A stretch of DNA of 63,722 bases from the NCBI GenBank assembly GCA_902776195.1, contig CACYPF010000014.1:1-63722 (forward strand). Direction: 5' to 3'. The notes beneath the pieces are model-generated. The model was not told the origin of the DNA and searched no databases. It saw only the letters and a list, made by a program, of their open reading frames with translations. The position numbers were made by a program, and so were the translations under genes. Positions 1 through 9,210 of this stretch are shown in pieces. This DNA is from an uncultured Prevotellaceae bacterium. GTDB lineage: Bacteria > Bacteroidota > Bacteroidia > Bacteroidales > Bacteroidaceae. How positions within the stretch are numbered: the stretch's first letter is position 1; the number at the start of each line of letters is the position of its first letter.

Positions 1-112
1 CCAGTGCCTCCTCTGCTGAATTGGCTGTAACCACCTCAAAACCTTCATTCTCGAGGTTATATTGCAGTATTTCACAGATATCCTGCTCATCATCTACAAC
101 AAGTATCTTCAT
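1..112 (-). CDS. Response regulator, N-terminal part only (runs off the window)
   Basis: Read on the minus strand from ATG at 112, the frame opens with MKILVVDDEQDICEIL and continues to the window edge (37 codons). This is the start of a CheY-like receiver domain: hydrophobic strand 1 (KILVV) followed by the acidic DDE pocket that binds magnesium next to the phosphoacceptor aspartate. The phosphoacceptor and output domain lie outside the window, so the regulator class cannot be stated. The call as a receiver domain is firm; its sensor kinase and targets are unknown. Confidence 0.85.
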   Translation of the reverse strand, partial: MKILVVDDEQDICEILQYNLENEGFEVVTANSAEEAL

Positions 113-496
113 AATTCTTCTGAATTTCAAGGCGCAAAGTTATATACTTTTTCCGAAAAATAGAAAGGATTTATATTACAATGTTATTAAATCTCAATAT
201 AGCAGGTGCTTTTGCATGATAATTATTGATTTACGTAAGTGTTCAGCCGCCTTTTCAAATTCGAGGGAATGATCTAGATGGTGCATCAGCAACTTTCTTC
301 ACACGCTGTGCTGTGCTTGCTCTGGTTACCCTATAAATCAGTTTGATACTCTATATAATGCTTGCCAAAGTGTCTCTGAATGTCATGATTTTATATGAGG
401 TGATACTTAAAAAAACGTAAATAGATAACCAAAATTTGTTCAGATGGAAAAGAAAAAGGAGTTGCGATTTCTCGTAACTCCTTGATTTTTAAGGCG
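113..496. other. Intergenic, no gene recognised
   Basis: AT-rich stretch between the divergently oriented response regulator gene and the tRNA-like remnant. An 83-codon open frame on the + strand (21-272) overlaps the response regulator and has no protein-like character, so it is not called. No clear hairpin-plus-T-run or TAnnTTTG box was identified for the response regulator. Confidence 0.5.
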
Positions 497-563
497 CTTC
501 AGGATGGGCTTGAACCAACGACCCCCTGATTAACAGTCAGGTGCTCTAACCAACAAGATACGA
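497..563 (-). pseudogene. tRNA-Asn(GTT)-like remnant, 5' part degraded
   Basis: On the minus strand the D-loop end (GTTGGTTAGAGC), a perfect anticodon arm CTGACTGTTAATCAG with anticodon GTT, the variable loop and the T-loop TTCAAGC are all present. The T-stem has a mismatch (GTTGG against CCATC). The usual TAGCTCA before the D-loop is replaced by unrelated sequence, and no clean 7-bp acceptor stem can be formed at normal spacing. This is the pattern left when only the 3' part of a tRNA is kept, as at integration sites. A divergent but functional tRNA is less likely. Confidence 0.55.
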
Positions 564-623
564 TGTTTTTCTGAATCTCACAAACTTTTTCGGGAAAAAA
601 TTCGTTTTTCCCTAATTTTTCCC

Positions 624-631
624 TAATTTTG
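624..631 (+). promoter_or_regulatory. Bacteroidota-type -7 box TAATTTTG for the S41 protease gene
   Basis: Matches TAnnTTTG and lies 25 nt before the ATG at 657; the next bases give a short leader. Confidence 0.6.
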
Positions 632-656
632 CAGCCATAATTAAAAGATTGCGAAG

Positions 657-2336
657 ATGAGAAAATACATTTTGATTGGTTTTCTGATGATTTTGCCTAC
701 GGTGATGACCCAAGCGCAGGAAGTTAAGAATCATAATCTGGAAGTGGCAAAGAATCTGGAAATATTCAATGCTATCTACAAGAATCTGGATTTGATGTAT
801 GTAGACACACTGGATGCAGGGACTGTCATCGGAACGGGTATCAACGCCATGTTGCGTTCACTGGACCCCTATACTGAGTTCTATCCAGAGGAGAAGCAGA
901 AGGACCTGAAACTACTGATGACGGGTAAGTATGCTGGTATCGGAGCCTTGGTGCGCTATCACCAGAAGTTGAAGCGTGTAGTGATAGAAGAGCCTTATGC
1001 CGGGATGCCTGCCGCAGAGGTGGGACTGAAGAAGGGTGATATTATCCTGCAGATAGACGACACGTTGATGACCGACAAGACCGTCTCTTATGTCAGTGAG
1101 CATCTTCGTGGCGATGCTGGTACCACTTTCGTATTAAAGATCCAGCGTCCCTCAACAGGCAAGAAGATGACTTTCAAGATTACCCGCCGGAGTATCAAGA
1201 TGCCAGAGATTACCTATTATGGTATGCGTCCCAACGGTATCGGATACATCAACCTGAATACTTTTACAGGAGAACCTGCGAAGCCGATGCGTCGTGCTTT
1301 CCTGGACTTGAAGAAGCAAGGTGCCACCAAACTGATCCTTGATCTTCGCGGCAATGGAGGTGGCTCTTTGGCTGAGTGTGTGGACATTGCCAACATGTGG
1401 ATTCCCAAAGGGGTGACCTTGGTAGAGACGAAAGGTAAGATACGTCGTGCCAATTCCGAGTATAAAACCCGTTTGGAGCCAATCGACACGGTGATGCCAC
1501 TCATTATCCTCGTCAATGACGAGACTGCATCAGCAAGTGAGATTGTCAGCGGTTCTGTACAGGACTTAGACAGGGGTATAATAATAGGTACACGCACGTA
1601 CGGGAAAGGACTGGTACAGATTCCCAATGTAGAGGTACCATATAACGGTAATCTGAAACTGACCACCTCGAAATACTATATTCCTAGCGGCCGTTGTATC
1701 CAAGCCATCAACTACAAACATACGGGTGGTGGTTATAAGGAACATGTTCCTGACTCACTGACTCGGGTGTTCTACACGAAGAACGGACGCGAGGTGAGAG
1801 ACGGCGGCGGTATCAAGCCCGATATTGAGGTGAAGCCCGACACAATGGCGAATATCACCCTGTATCTCGACCGTATCGACTCGACAGAAACGGTACTTGA
1901 CTATGTGGTCGACTATATCGCCAAACACCCCACTATCGCACCAGCCAAGGACTTCCATCTGACTGATGCGGACTATGCCGATTTCAAACAGCGGGTGGTA
2001 AAGGCAGGGTTCACTTATGACCAGGTGAGTAAGAAGCAATATGAGGAACTGGTAAAGGTGGCTAAGTTTGAAGGCTATTATGATGAGGCAAAAGCAGAGT
2101 TTGAGGCACTGAAGGCAAAACTCGACCACCATGACATTGGCAAGGACCTTGACTTGCGCAGGACAGAGATCCAACACTTGATAGAGCAGGATATTATCTC
2201 CGCATACTATTATCAGAAAGGGCAAGTGGAAGCGATGCTGCAATATGATAAAACTGTGAAAGAGGCAGAGCGGATCCTGAATACACCAGGAGAGTATGAG
2301 CGTGTTCTGACCCCTAAAAATGAAAATAATCAGTAA
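657..2336 (+). CDS. S41 family C-terminal processing peptidase (CtpA/Prc-like)
   Basis: 559 residues. An N-terminal signal peptide (residues 1-21, ending TQAQ) sends it to the periplasm. A PDZ domain follows at about 92-175 (GIGALV start), then the S41 core: LDLRGNGGG at 229-237, NDETASASE at 288-295 with the likely nucleophile Ser294, and TYGKG with the general-base Lys317. S41 enzymes use a Ser-Lys dyad to cut proteins near their C termini. The C-terminal 150 residues are helical and charged, as in other Bacteroidota family members. It has its own promoter and stands alone ahead of rimP. The exact substrate cannot be inferred. Confidence 0.9.
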   Translation: MRKYILIGFLMILPTVMTQAQEVKNHNLEVAKNLEIFNAIYKNLDLMYVDTLDAGTVIGTGINAMLRSLDPYTEFYPEEKQKDLKLLMTGKYAGIGALVRYHQKLKRVVIEEPYAGMPAAEVGLKKGDIILQIDDTLMTDKTVSYVSEHLRGDAGTTFVLKIQRPSTGKKMTFKITRRSIKMPEITYYGMRPNGIGYINLNTFTGEPAKPMRRAFLDLKKQGATKLILDLRGNGGGSLAECVDIANMWIPKGVTLVETKGKIRRANSEYKTRLEPIDTVMPLIILVNDETASASEIVSGSVQDLDRGIIIGTRTYGKGLVQIPNVEVPYNGNLKLTTSKYYIPSGRCIQAINYKHTGGGYKEHVPDSLTRVFYTKNGREVRDGGGIKPDIEVKPDTMANITLYLDRIDSTETVLDYVVDYIAKHPTIAPAKDFHLTDADYADFKQRVVKAGFTYDQVSKKQYEELVKVAKFEGYYDEAKAEFEALKAKLDHHDIGKDLDLRRTEIQHLIEQDIISAYYYQKGQVEAMLQYDKTVKEAERILNTPGEYERVLTPKNENNQ

Positions 2337-2364
2337 AATACTTGTGAGATTACGGAAAATTACG

Positions 2365-2372
2365 TAACTTTG
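2365..2372 (+). promoter_or_regulatory. -7 box TAACTTTG driving rimP-nusA-infB
   Basis: Matches TAnnTTTG. It lies 68 nt upstream of the rimP ATG, in the gap after the protease gene; no other box is seen before nusA or infB, so the three genes probably share this promoter. Confidence 0.6.
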
Positions 2373-2440
2373 CAACCGTTCAGCGGAATGAGGGGCTTGA
2401 AAAAGCCTCTCATTCTTGTTTTAATTACCAAATAAGGTGT

Positions 2441-2914
2441 ATGATTAATAAAGACGTAGTAAAAACAGCGGTTGAGGAATGGCTCTCTGGAAACGACTAT
2501 TTTCTGGTGGACGTAGAGATGACACCCGATGACCGCATCGTGATTGAAATCGACCATGCCGATGGCGTATGGATTGAGGACTGTGCAGAACTGAGCCGTT
2601 TCTTGCAGGAGAAACTTGGTGAAGAACTGGGCGATTATGAAGTGGAGGTAGGCTCGGCAGGTATTGGTCAGCCTTTCAAAGTGGTACAGCAGTACCGCAA
2701 CCATGTTGGGAAAGAGGTGGAAGTGCTTTCTCTTGATGGGAAAAAACAACAGGGTATCCTTAAGGAAGTGGCCGACGACGGGTTGTCGTTCGTGGTCACT
2801 GTGAAAGAGAAGCAGAAGCTGGAAGGCAAGAAGCGTCCTGTCATCGTAGATGTTGACAAGACCTTTACGACGGATAGTGTCAAATACACCAAATACCTGC
2901 TTTCATTTAAATAG
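2441..2914 (+). CDS. rimP: Ribosome maturation factor RimP
   Basis: 157 residues, the usual RimP length. The N-terminal alpha/beta domain includes VDVEMTPDDRIVIEID and CAELSRFLQEKLGE, followed by VEVGSAGIGQPFKVVQQY, the conserved linker motif where the usual form is VSSPG(L/I)xxPL. The C-terminal part is a small SH3-like barrel (residues about 90-157). RimP binds the 30S subunit during assembly. The order rimP-nusA-infB is the classical operon in most bacteria and supports the call. The stop is followed by 23 nt before nusA; that gap contains a duplicated ATAGAATATAA element. Confidence 0.95.
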   Translation: MINKDVVKTAVEEWLSGNDYFLVDVEMTPDDRIVIEIDHADGVWIEDCAELSRFLQEKLGEELGDYEVEVGSAGIGQPFKVVQQYRNHVGKEVEVLSLDGKKQQGILKEVADDGLSFVVTVKEKQKLEGKKRPVIVDVDKTFTTDSVKYTKYLLSFK

Positions 2915-2938
2915 AATATAAATAAAAATAGAATATAA
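2909..2938. repeat. Duplicated AT-rich element between rimP and nusA
   Basis: Two copies of AAATAGAATATAA-like sequence about 16 nt apart. The first copy contains the rimP stop codon and the second ends at the nusA start codon. Confidence 0.6.
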
Positions 2939-4197
2939 TGGCTACAAAGAAAGAAGTGAAAGGCCCTTCAATGATAGAGACCTTTCAGGAGTTTAAAGAG
3001 ACCAAGAACATTGACCGCACCACGTTGGTTAGTGTTCTTGAGGAGAGTTTCCGTAATGTGATTGCCAAAATTTTTGGCTCCGATGAGAACTTTGACGTGA
3101 TTGTGAACCCCGACAAGGGTGACTTCGAGATCCATCGCAACCGTATCGTAGTGGCTGACGGTGAGGTGCAGGACGAGAATAAGGAAATCTCACTGACAGA
3201 GGCTCAGAAGATTGAGCCCGACTACGAGGTAGGTGAGGAAGTCTCTGAGGAAGTCAACTTCCAGAAGTTTGGTCGTCGTGCCATCCTGAATCTTCGTCAG
3301 ACCCTTGCCTCCAAGATCCTGGAACTGGAGCATGACTCTCTGTATAATAAATATAAAGACAAGGTAGGACAGGTTGTCAGCGGTGAGGTATATCAGATGT
3401 GGAAGCGTGAGGTATTACTGATTGATGACGAGGGTAACGAGCTGCACTTGCCTAAGATGGAGCAGATTCCCAGTGACAACTACCATAAAGGTGAGACTAT
3501 CCGTGCCATTGTGAAAGAGGTGCAGAACGAGAACAACAATCCTCGTATCATCCTTTCCCGTACCAGTCCACAGTTCTTGGAGCGTCTGTTGGAAGCAGAA
3601 GTACCAGAGATCAATGACGGTCTGATCACCATTCGCCGTGTTGCCCGTATGCCAGGAGAGCGTGCCAAGGTTGCCGTGGAGAGCTATGATGATCGCATCG
3701 ACCCAGTAGGAGCCTGCGTTGGTGTGAAGGGTAGCCGTGTACATGGTATCGTCCGCGAACTCGGCAATGAGAACATTGATGTCATCAACTTCTCCAACAA
3801 TACCCAGCTCTTTATCCAGCGTGCCCTGAGTCCTGCCAAGGTCAATAGGATCGTATTGAACCCAGAGGAGCATAAGGCTGAGGTATACCTGAATCCAGAG
3901 GAGGTCAGCCTGGCAATTGGTAAGGGTGGCCTGAACATCAAGCTCGCTTCTATGCTGACAGAGTTTACCATTGATGTATTCCGTGACGTTAATGAAGCAG
4001 AGGAGGATGAGGATATCTACCTCGACGAGTTTGCTGATGAGATTGACCAGTGGATTATCGACTCCATCAAAGCCATCGGTCTGGATACCGCAAAGGCTGT
4101 ATTGAACGCTCCCCGTGAGATGTTGGTAGAGAAAGCAGACCTCGAGGAGGAAACTGTTGACCATCTGTTGGAAGTACTCCGTGCAGAGTTTGAGTAA
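2938..4197 (+). CDS. nusA: Transcription termination/antitermination factor NusA
   Basis: 419 residues. The N-terminal RNA polymerase-binding domain (about 1-130) is followed by an S1 domain (GQVVSGEVYQMWKREVLLID, about 141 onward) and two KH domains. Visible RNA-binding features are RIILSRTSPQFLERLLEAEVPE, DPVGACVGVKGSR and the second KH GxxG in VSLAIGKGGLN. It ends soon after a helical C-terminal segment and lacks the long acidic repeats of the E. coli protein, as usual outside proteobacteria. NusA modulates pausing, termination and antitermination. Middle gene of rimP-nusA-infB, 31 nt before infB. Confidence 0.97.
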   Translation: MATKKEVKGPSMIETFQEFKETKNIDRTTLVSVLEESFRNVIAKIFGSDENFDVIVNPDKGDFEIHRNRIVVADGEVQDENKEISLTEAQKIEPDYEVGEEVSEEVNFQKFGRRAILNLRQTLASKILELEHDSLYNKYKDKVGQVVSGEVYQMWKREVLLIDDEGNELHLPKMEQIPSDNYHKGETIRAIVKEVQNENNNPRIILSRTSPQFLERLLEAEVPEINDGLITIRRVARMPGERAKVAVESYDDRIDPVGACVGVKGSRVHGIVRELGNENIDVINFSNNTQLFIQRALSPAKVNRIVLNPEEHKAEVYLNPEEVSLAIGKGGLNIKLASMLTEFTIDVFRDVNEAEEDEDIYLDEFADEIDQWIIDSIKAIGLDTAKAVLNAPREMLVEKADLEEETVDHLLEVLRAEFE

Positions 4198-4228
4198 TTT
4201 TTAGATTTAGCTTTTAAAAAGAAGATTA

Positions 4229-6976
4229 ATGGGAGTAAGATTAAATAAAGTATTATCAGAACTGAATATAGGACTTCAAACGGCAGTTGATTTCCTAAAG
4301 AACAAAAAAGAACTTGGTGAGGTGAAGGACGAGATGACTCCTAACACGAAAATCTCGGACGAACAATATCAGGCGTTGGTCGGTGAGTTCAAAGGCGATA
4401 AAGCCGTGAAGACCCAGGCTGACATGATATTCACCAAGAAAGTCAAGGAGAAGAAACCCGAAAAGACGGAAAAAGTGGTGGAGAAGAAAATCACTGCCAC
4501 AGAGGAACAGCTGGAGCACCGTCCCCAGTTTAAGCCTGTGGGTAAGATAGACCTTGACAGTATCGGAAAACCTTCAGTGAAAAAAGAACAGACCCCTGTG
4601 GCTACTGCCGAAAGCCCTGCAGAGGAGGAAGCTGAGGTGAACACCAAGGAAGAGTTTGTAGAGGAAGAGCCTGTTGTGGAGGAATCTCCCGCTACTCAGA
4701 CTGAGCCTGAGAAAGAAACCCCAGAAGTAGAAGAGGAACCAGAGGCAGCTACCTCTGGAGTCAAAGTGATTGGTAAGATAGACCTATCCTCCATCAACCA
4801 GAGCACTCGTCCGAAGAAAAAGACCAAGGAGGAGCGCCGTAAGGAACGTGAGGAGAAAGCTGCTGCCCAGCATCAGGCAAATGGTGAGCGTAGAAAGCGT
4901 GAACGTATCCGTACCGGTAAGGTGGATATTGAGGCAGCCGCCAATCAGACAAGTCAGCAACAAGGTAAGAAAAACAAGAACAAGGGTGGTAACCAGAACT
5001 TCAGTGACAACCAACAGCAAGGCGGTGGCAAGAAGAATAAGAAAAACCGTCCCGTAAAGTCTCTGGAGGTGGATGATGAGGCTGTAGCTCGTCAGGTAAA
5101 GGAGACTCTGGCACGCCTGACCTCAAAAACCAATCAAAATAAAAAAGGTGCCAAGTACCGTAAGGAAAAGCGTGATGCCGTACAAGAACGCTTGAGTGAG
5201 GAGATGGCCGCAGAGGCTGCAGAGAGCAAAGTATTGAAACTGACAGAGTTTGTGACGGTCAGTGAGCTTGCCACTATGATGAACGTGGGGGTCAATCAGG
5301 TGATAGGTACCTGCATGAGCATCGGTATCATGGTAAGTATCAACCAGCGTCTTGATGCCGAGACCATTAATATCGTTGCTGAGGAATTTGGCTTTACCAC
5401 AGAATATGTGAGTGCAGAAGTTCAAAATGCTATCACTGAGGAAGCAGATGATGAGAACGACCTTATCAGCCGTGCGCCAATTGTCACTGTAATGGGTCAT
5501 GTCGATCATGGTAAGACCTCTTTGCTTGACCATATCCGTAATACGAATGTGATTGCTGGTGAGGCTGGTGGTATCACCCAGCATATCGGTGCCTATAACG
5601 TGAAACTGAAGGACGGTCGTCAGATAACCTTCCTTGACACCCCTGGTCACGAAGCGTTTACGGCTATGCGTGCCCGTGGTGCCCAGGTAACCGATATTGC
5701 CATCATTATTATTGCTGCCGATGACTCTGTGATGCCTACTACCAAAGAGGCAATCGCTCATGCTCAGGCAGCCAATGTGCCGATGGTGTTTGCCATCAAT
5801 AAGATAGATAAGCCAGGGGCTAATCCCGATAAGATACGTGAAGACCTTGCCAATATGAACCTTCTCGTAGAGGAATGGGGTGGTAAGTACCAGTGTCAGG
5901 AGATATCCGCCAAGAAAGGATTGGGTGTCGACGAATTGCTGGAGAAAGTTCTTCTGGAGGCAGAGATGCTCGACCTGAAGGCTAACCCGAACCGTAAGGC
6001 GACAGGTAGTATTATCGAGTCATCACTCGATAAAGGTCGTGGATATGTCAGCACCGTACTGGTATCTAATGGTACCTTGAAGGTGGGTGATGTCGTGATT
6101 GCCGGTACTGCCTGGGGTAAGGTGAAGGCGATGTTCAACGAGCGTAACCAACGTATAGAGAAAGCAGGTCCTGCAGAACCCGCTATCATCCTCGGTCTCA
6201 ATGGTGCTCCTACAGCAGGTGACTCCTTCCATGTGATGGAGACGGAGCAGGAGGCTCGTGAGATTGCCAACAAGCGTACCCAGTTACAGCGTGAACAGAG
6301 TCTGCGTACTACTAAGACTGTAGGTCTGGATGAGATTTCCCATCGTATTGCTTTGGGTGAGTTCCACGAGTTGAATATCATCGTGAAAGGTGATACCGAC
6401 GGTAGTATCGAGGCATTAAGCGACTCATTCATCAAACTGTCTACTGAGAAAGTTCAGGTGAATGTCATTGCCAAGGCAGTGGGACAGATTTCAGAGAATG
6501 ATGTTATGCTCGCTTCTGCATCCGATGCCATTATCGTCGGCTTCCAGGTACGTCCTTCTGCTGATGCCCGTAAAGCTGCCGAGCGTGAGGGTGTCGAGAT
6601 TAATACCTACTCTATTATCTATGATGCCATCGACGAGGTGAAGTCAACGATGGAGGGTATGCTCGACAAGGTGAAGAAGGAAGTAGTAACTGGTGAAATT
6701 GAGGTGAAGCAAGTGTTCAAAATCTCGAAGGTCGGTACTGTTGCCGGTGGTCTGGTTACTGAGGGTAAGGTACACTCAAAAGACAAGGCACGTGTCGTTC
6801 GCGATGGTATCGTGATCCACACTGCGCCTATTGACGCCCTGAAGCGTTACAAAGACGATGCCAAGGAGGTAGCAACAGGCTTGGAATGCGGTATCTCACT
6901 TGTTAACTTCAACGACATTCAGGTGGGTGATATCATCGAGACCTTCATGGAGATAGAGGTAGAACAGAAACTATAG
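4229..6976 (+). CDS. infB: Translation initiation factor IF-2
   Basis: 915 residues. A long, highly charged low-complexity N-terminal region (about 60-330, rich in E/K/P, with a repeated GKIDL(D/S)SI phrase) precedes the IF2_N segment ([11 protein letters not shown]). The GTPase core shows G1 GHVDHGKT at 423-430, G3 DTPGHEAF and G4 NKID. Domains 2 to 4 follow ([19 protein letters not shown]; ending [17 protein letters not shown]). IF-2 brings initiator tRNA to the 30S subunit and promotes subunit joining. Last gene of the operon; a heptamer array starts 2 nt after its stop. Confidence 0.98.
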   Translation: MGVRLNKVLSELNIGLQTAVDFLKNKKELGEVKDEMTPNTKISDEQYQALVGEFKGDKAVKTQADMIFTKKVKEKKPEKTEKVVEKKITATEEQLEHRPQFKPVGKIDLDSIGKPSVKKEQTPVATAESPAEEEAEVNTKEEFVEEEPVVEESPATQTEPEKETPEVEEEPEAATSGVKVIGKIDLSSINQSTRPKKKTKEERRKEREEKAAAQHQANGERRKRERIRTGKVDIEAAANQTSQQQGKKNKNKGGNQNFSDNQQQGGGKKNKKNRPVKSLEVDDEAVARQVKETLARLTSKTNQNKKGAKYRKEKRDAVQERLSEEMAAEAAESKVLKLTEFVTVSELATMMNVGVNQVIGTCMSIGIMVSINQRLDAETINIVAEEFGFTTEYVSAEVQNAITEEADDENDLISRAPIVTVMGHVDHGKTSLLDHIRNTNVIAGEAGGITQHIGAYNVKLKDGRQITFLDTPGHEAFTAMRARGAQVTDIAIIIIAADDSVMPTTKEAIAHAQAANVPMVFAINKIDKPGANPDKIREDLANMNLLVEEWGGKYQCQEISAKKGLGVDELLEKVLLEAEMLDLKANPNRKATGSIIESSLDKGRGYVSTVLVSNGTLKVGDVVIAGTAWGKVKAMFNERNQRIEKAGPAEPAIILGLNGAPTAGDSFHVMETEQEAREIANKRTQLQREQSLRTTKTVGLDEISHRIALGEFHELNIIVKGDTDGSIEALSDSFIKLSTEKVQVNVIAKAVGQISENDVMLASASDAIIVGFQVRPSADARKAAEREGVEINTYSIIYDAIDEVKSTMEGMLDKVKKEVVTGEIEVKQVFKISKVGTVAGGLVTEGKVHSKDKARVVRDGIVIHTAPIDALKRYKDDAKEVATGLECGISLVNFNDIQVGDIIETFMEIEVEQKL

Positions 6977-6978
6977 TA

Positions 6979-7006
6979 ATTGACAATTGATAATTGACAA
7001 TTGACA
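6979..7006. repeat. Heptamer array, four units of ATTGACA type
   Basis: Four tandem heptamers (three ATTGACA and one ATTGATA) fill almost the whole gap between infB and sufB. It is one of several 4 x 7 nt arrays in this window, each with a different heptamer. Confidence 0.85.
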
Positions 7007-7011
7007 ATTAG

Positions 7012-8457
7012 ATGAGTAATAACAATGAATACGTTCGTCAGGTAGCAGAACAGAAATACGAGTTCGGATTCACGACGGATGTACATACTGAGATTATAGA
7101 GAAAGGGCTGAACGAGGATGTCGTTCGGCTCATCTCTGCTAAGAAAGGGGAGCCCGACTGGATGCTAGCCTTCCGGTTGAAGGCTTTCCGCTATTGGCAA
7201 GAGCAGGAACAACCGACATGGGGTCATGTGCATGTACCTCCTATTGACTATCAGTCAATCTCCTACTATGCCGACCCAATGGCTAAGAAACCGAAGGGTG
7301 ACGGAAAGATAGACCCTGAGTTGGAGAAGACCTTCGATAAATTGGGTATTCCTTTGGAGGAACGTCTGGCATTGAGTGGCAACGTGGCTGTGGATGCCAT
7401 CATGGACTCTGTGTCGGTGAAGACGACTTTCAAGGAGAAACTTTCTGAGTTAGGGGTCATTTTCTGCTCGATAGGTGATGCCATCAAGAATCATCCGGAC
7501 TTAGTACGTGAATATTTGGGTACGGTAGTGCCCTATCGCGATAATTTCTTCGCTGCATTGAACAGTGCAGTGTTTAGTGACGGTTCTTTCGTCTATATCC
7601 CTAAGGGCGTGCGCTGCCCCATGGAGCTGAGCAGTTATTTCCGTATCAATGCCCGCAACACAGGACAGTTTGAGCGCACATTGATTATTGCGGATGATGA
7701 TGCTTATGTGAGTTACTTGGAAGGTTGTACTGCTCCGATGCGAGATGAGAACCAGTTACATGCGGCTATCGTGGAGATTATCGTCAAAGATCGTGCTGAG
7801 GTGAAATACTCCACCGTTCAGAACTGGTACCCTGGAGACGAGAACGGCAAAGGTGGTGTGTTGAATTTAGTAACGAAGCGTGGTGACTTGCGTGGTGTTG
7901 ACTCAAAATTATCATGGACACAGGTGGAGACAGGTAGTGCCATTACATGGAAATACCCCTCCTGCGTGCTACGAGGTGACAACAGTACCGCAGAATTCTA
8001 TTCTGTCGCTGTGACCAACAACTACCAGGAGGCAGACACAGGAACGAAGATGATCCACATGGGTAAGAATACCAAGTCTACAATTATCTCGAAAGGTATC
8101 TCGGCTGGTCATTCCCAGAACTCCTACCGAGGTCTGGTACGTGCCACCTCCAATGCGGACAATGCCCGTAACTATAGCTCATGTGACTCCTTGCTCTTAG
8201 GTTCGGAATGTGGTGCCCATACCTTCCCCTATATGGACATCCACAACGACACAGCCGTGGTGGAGCATGAGGCGACGACCTCGAAAATCAGTGAAGACCA
8301 ACTCTTCTACTGCAACCAACGTGGTATTCCCACCGAACAGGCTGTTGGTCTCATCGTGAATGGCTATGCCAAGGAGGTGCTGAACAAGTTGCCCATGGAG
8401 TTTGCCGTGGAGGCACGTAAGCTATTATCAGTATCATTAGAAGGAACAGTAGGATAA
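7012..8457 (+). CDS. sufB: Fe-S cluster assembly protein SufB
   Basis: 481 residues, normal for SufB. Characteristic stretches are FNSAV-type [37 protein letters not shown], the beta-helix core with YLEGCTAP, and the C-terminal [22 protein letters not shown]. SufB is the scaffold subunit of the SufBC2D complex, on which Fe-S clusters are built in the cytoplasm from sulfur supplied through SufS. It leads the sufB-C-D-S gene run, 3 nt before sufC. No TAnnTTTG box was seen directly upstream, so it may be read through from infB or use a promoter altered by the heptamer array. Confidence 0.97.
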   Translation: MSNNNEYVRQVAEQKYEFGFTTDVHTEIIEKGLNEDVVRLISAKKGEPDWMLAFRLKAFRYWQEQEQPTWGHVHVPPIDYQSISYYADPMAKKPKGDGKIDPELEKTFDKLGIPLEERLALSGNVAVDAIMDSVSVKTTFKEKLSELGVIFCSIGDAIKNHPDLVREYLGTVVPYRDNFFAALNSAVFSDGSFVYIPKGVRCPMELSSYFRINARNTGQFERTLIIADDDAYVSYLEGCTAPMRDENQLHAAIVEIIVKDRAEVKYSTVQNWYPGDENGKGGVLNLVTKRGDLRGVDSKLSWTQVETGSAITWKYPSCVLRGDNSTAEFYSVAVTNNYQEADTGTKMIHMGKNTKSTIISKGISAGHSQNSYRGLVRATSNADNARNYSSCDSLLLGSECGAHTFPYMDIHNDTAVVEHEATTSKISEDQLFYCNQRGIPTEQAVGLIVNGYAKEVLNKLPMEFAVEARKLLSVSLEGTVG

Positions 8458-8460
8458 TAT

Positions 8461-9210
8461 ATGTTAGAAGTAAGAAACTTACACGCCAAGATTGGCGACA
8501 AAGAGATATTAAGAGGTATCAACCTCACGATCATGGATGGTGAGACCCATGCCATTATGGGACCCAATGGTTCTGGTAAGTCAACCCTCTCGGCAGTGCT
8601 GGTGGGTAATCCTCTCTATGAGGTGACAGACGGAGAGGTTTTCTTCAATGGCAAGGACTTGTTGGAGATGAAACCTGAGGACCGTGCCCATGAGGGGCTG
8701 TTCCTCTCTTTCCAGTATCCAGTGGAGATACCTGGAGTATCAATGACCAATTTCATGAAAGCAGCCATCAACGAGAAACGTAAGTATCAGGGACTTCCAG
8801 AGCTGAAAGCTTCTGATTTCATTAAATTGATGCGTGAGAAACAGAAGATTGTGGAGTTGGATAATAAACTCGCCAACCGTTCTGTCAACGAGGGATTCAG
8901 TGGTGGTGAGAAGAAGCGTAACGAGATTTTCCAGATGGCGATGCTGGAGCCAAAACTCTCCATCCTCGATGAGACGGACTCAGGACTCGATGTGGATGCC
9001 ATGCGAATTGTCGCCGAGGGTGTTAATAAGTTGCGCACCCCAGAGACTTCCTGTATTGTGATTACCCACTACGATCGTCTGCTGGAGATGATACGCCCTG
9101 ATGTGGTACATGTGCTCTATAAAGGACAGATTGTCAAGACGGCAGGTCCAGAGCTTGCCAAAGAGATACAGGAACGTGGTTACGACTGGATTAAGGCGGA
9201 AGTGGAATGA
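8461..9210 (+). CDS. sufC: Fe-S cluster assembly ATPase SufC
   Basis: 249 residues. An ABC-type ATPase: Walker A GPNGSGKST, Q-loop LSFQYPVEIPG, signature NEGFSGGEKKRNEI (the SufC form of LSGGQ), Walker B LSILDETDSGLD and H-loop ITHYDRLL. The DETDSGLDVDA sequence is diagnostic for SufC as opposed to transporter ATPases. It powers cluster assembly on SufB-SufD. It begins 3 nt after sufB and its stop overlaps the sufD start by 4 nt, indicating translational coupling. Confidence 0.98.
   Translation: MLEVRNLHAKIGDKEILRGINLTIMDGETHAIMGPNGSGKSTLSAVLVGNPLYEVTDGEVFFNGKDLLEMKPEDRAHEGLFLSFQYPVEIPGVSMTNFMKAAINEKRKYQGLPELKASDFIKLMREKQKIVELDNKLANRSVNEGFSGGEKKRNEIFQMAMLEPKLSILDETDSGLDVDAMRIVAEGVNKLRTPETSCIVITHYDRLLEMIRPDVVHVLYKGQIVKTAGPELAKEIQERGYDWIKAEVE

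Noticed and set aside
497-563. Functional tRNA-Asn
   Set aside because: No proper acceptor stem at normal spacing, the D-stem start is lost and the T-stem has a mismatch. Kept as a remnant.
1217-1666. A 149-codon minus-strand frame within the S41 protease gene
   Set aside because: Antisense shadow of a gene with intact PDZ and catalytic motifs.
6979-7006. Heptamer arrays considered as CRISPR or riboswitch parts
   Set aside because: Units are contiguous with no spacers, no cas genes are present, and no aptamer-like conserved core is seen.
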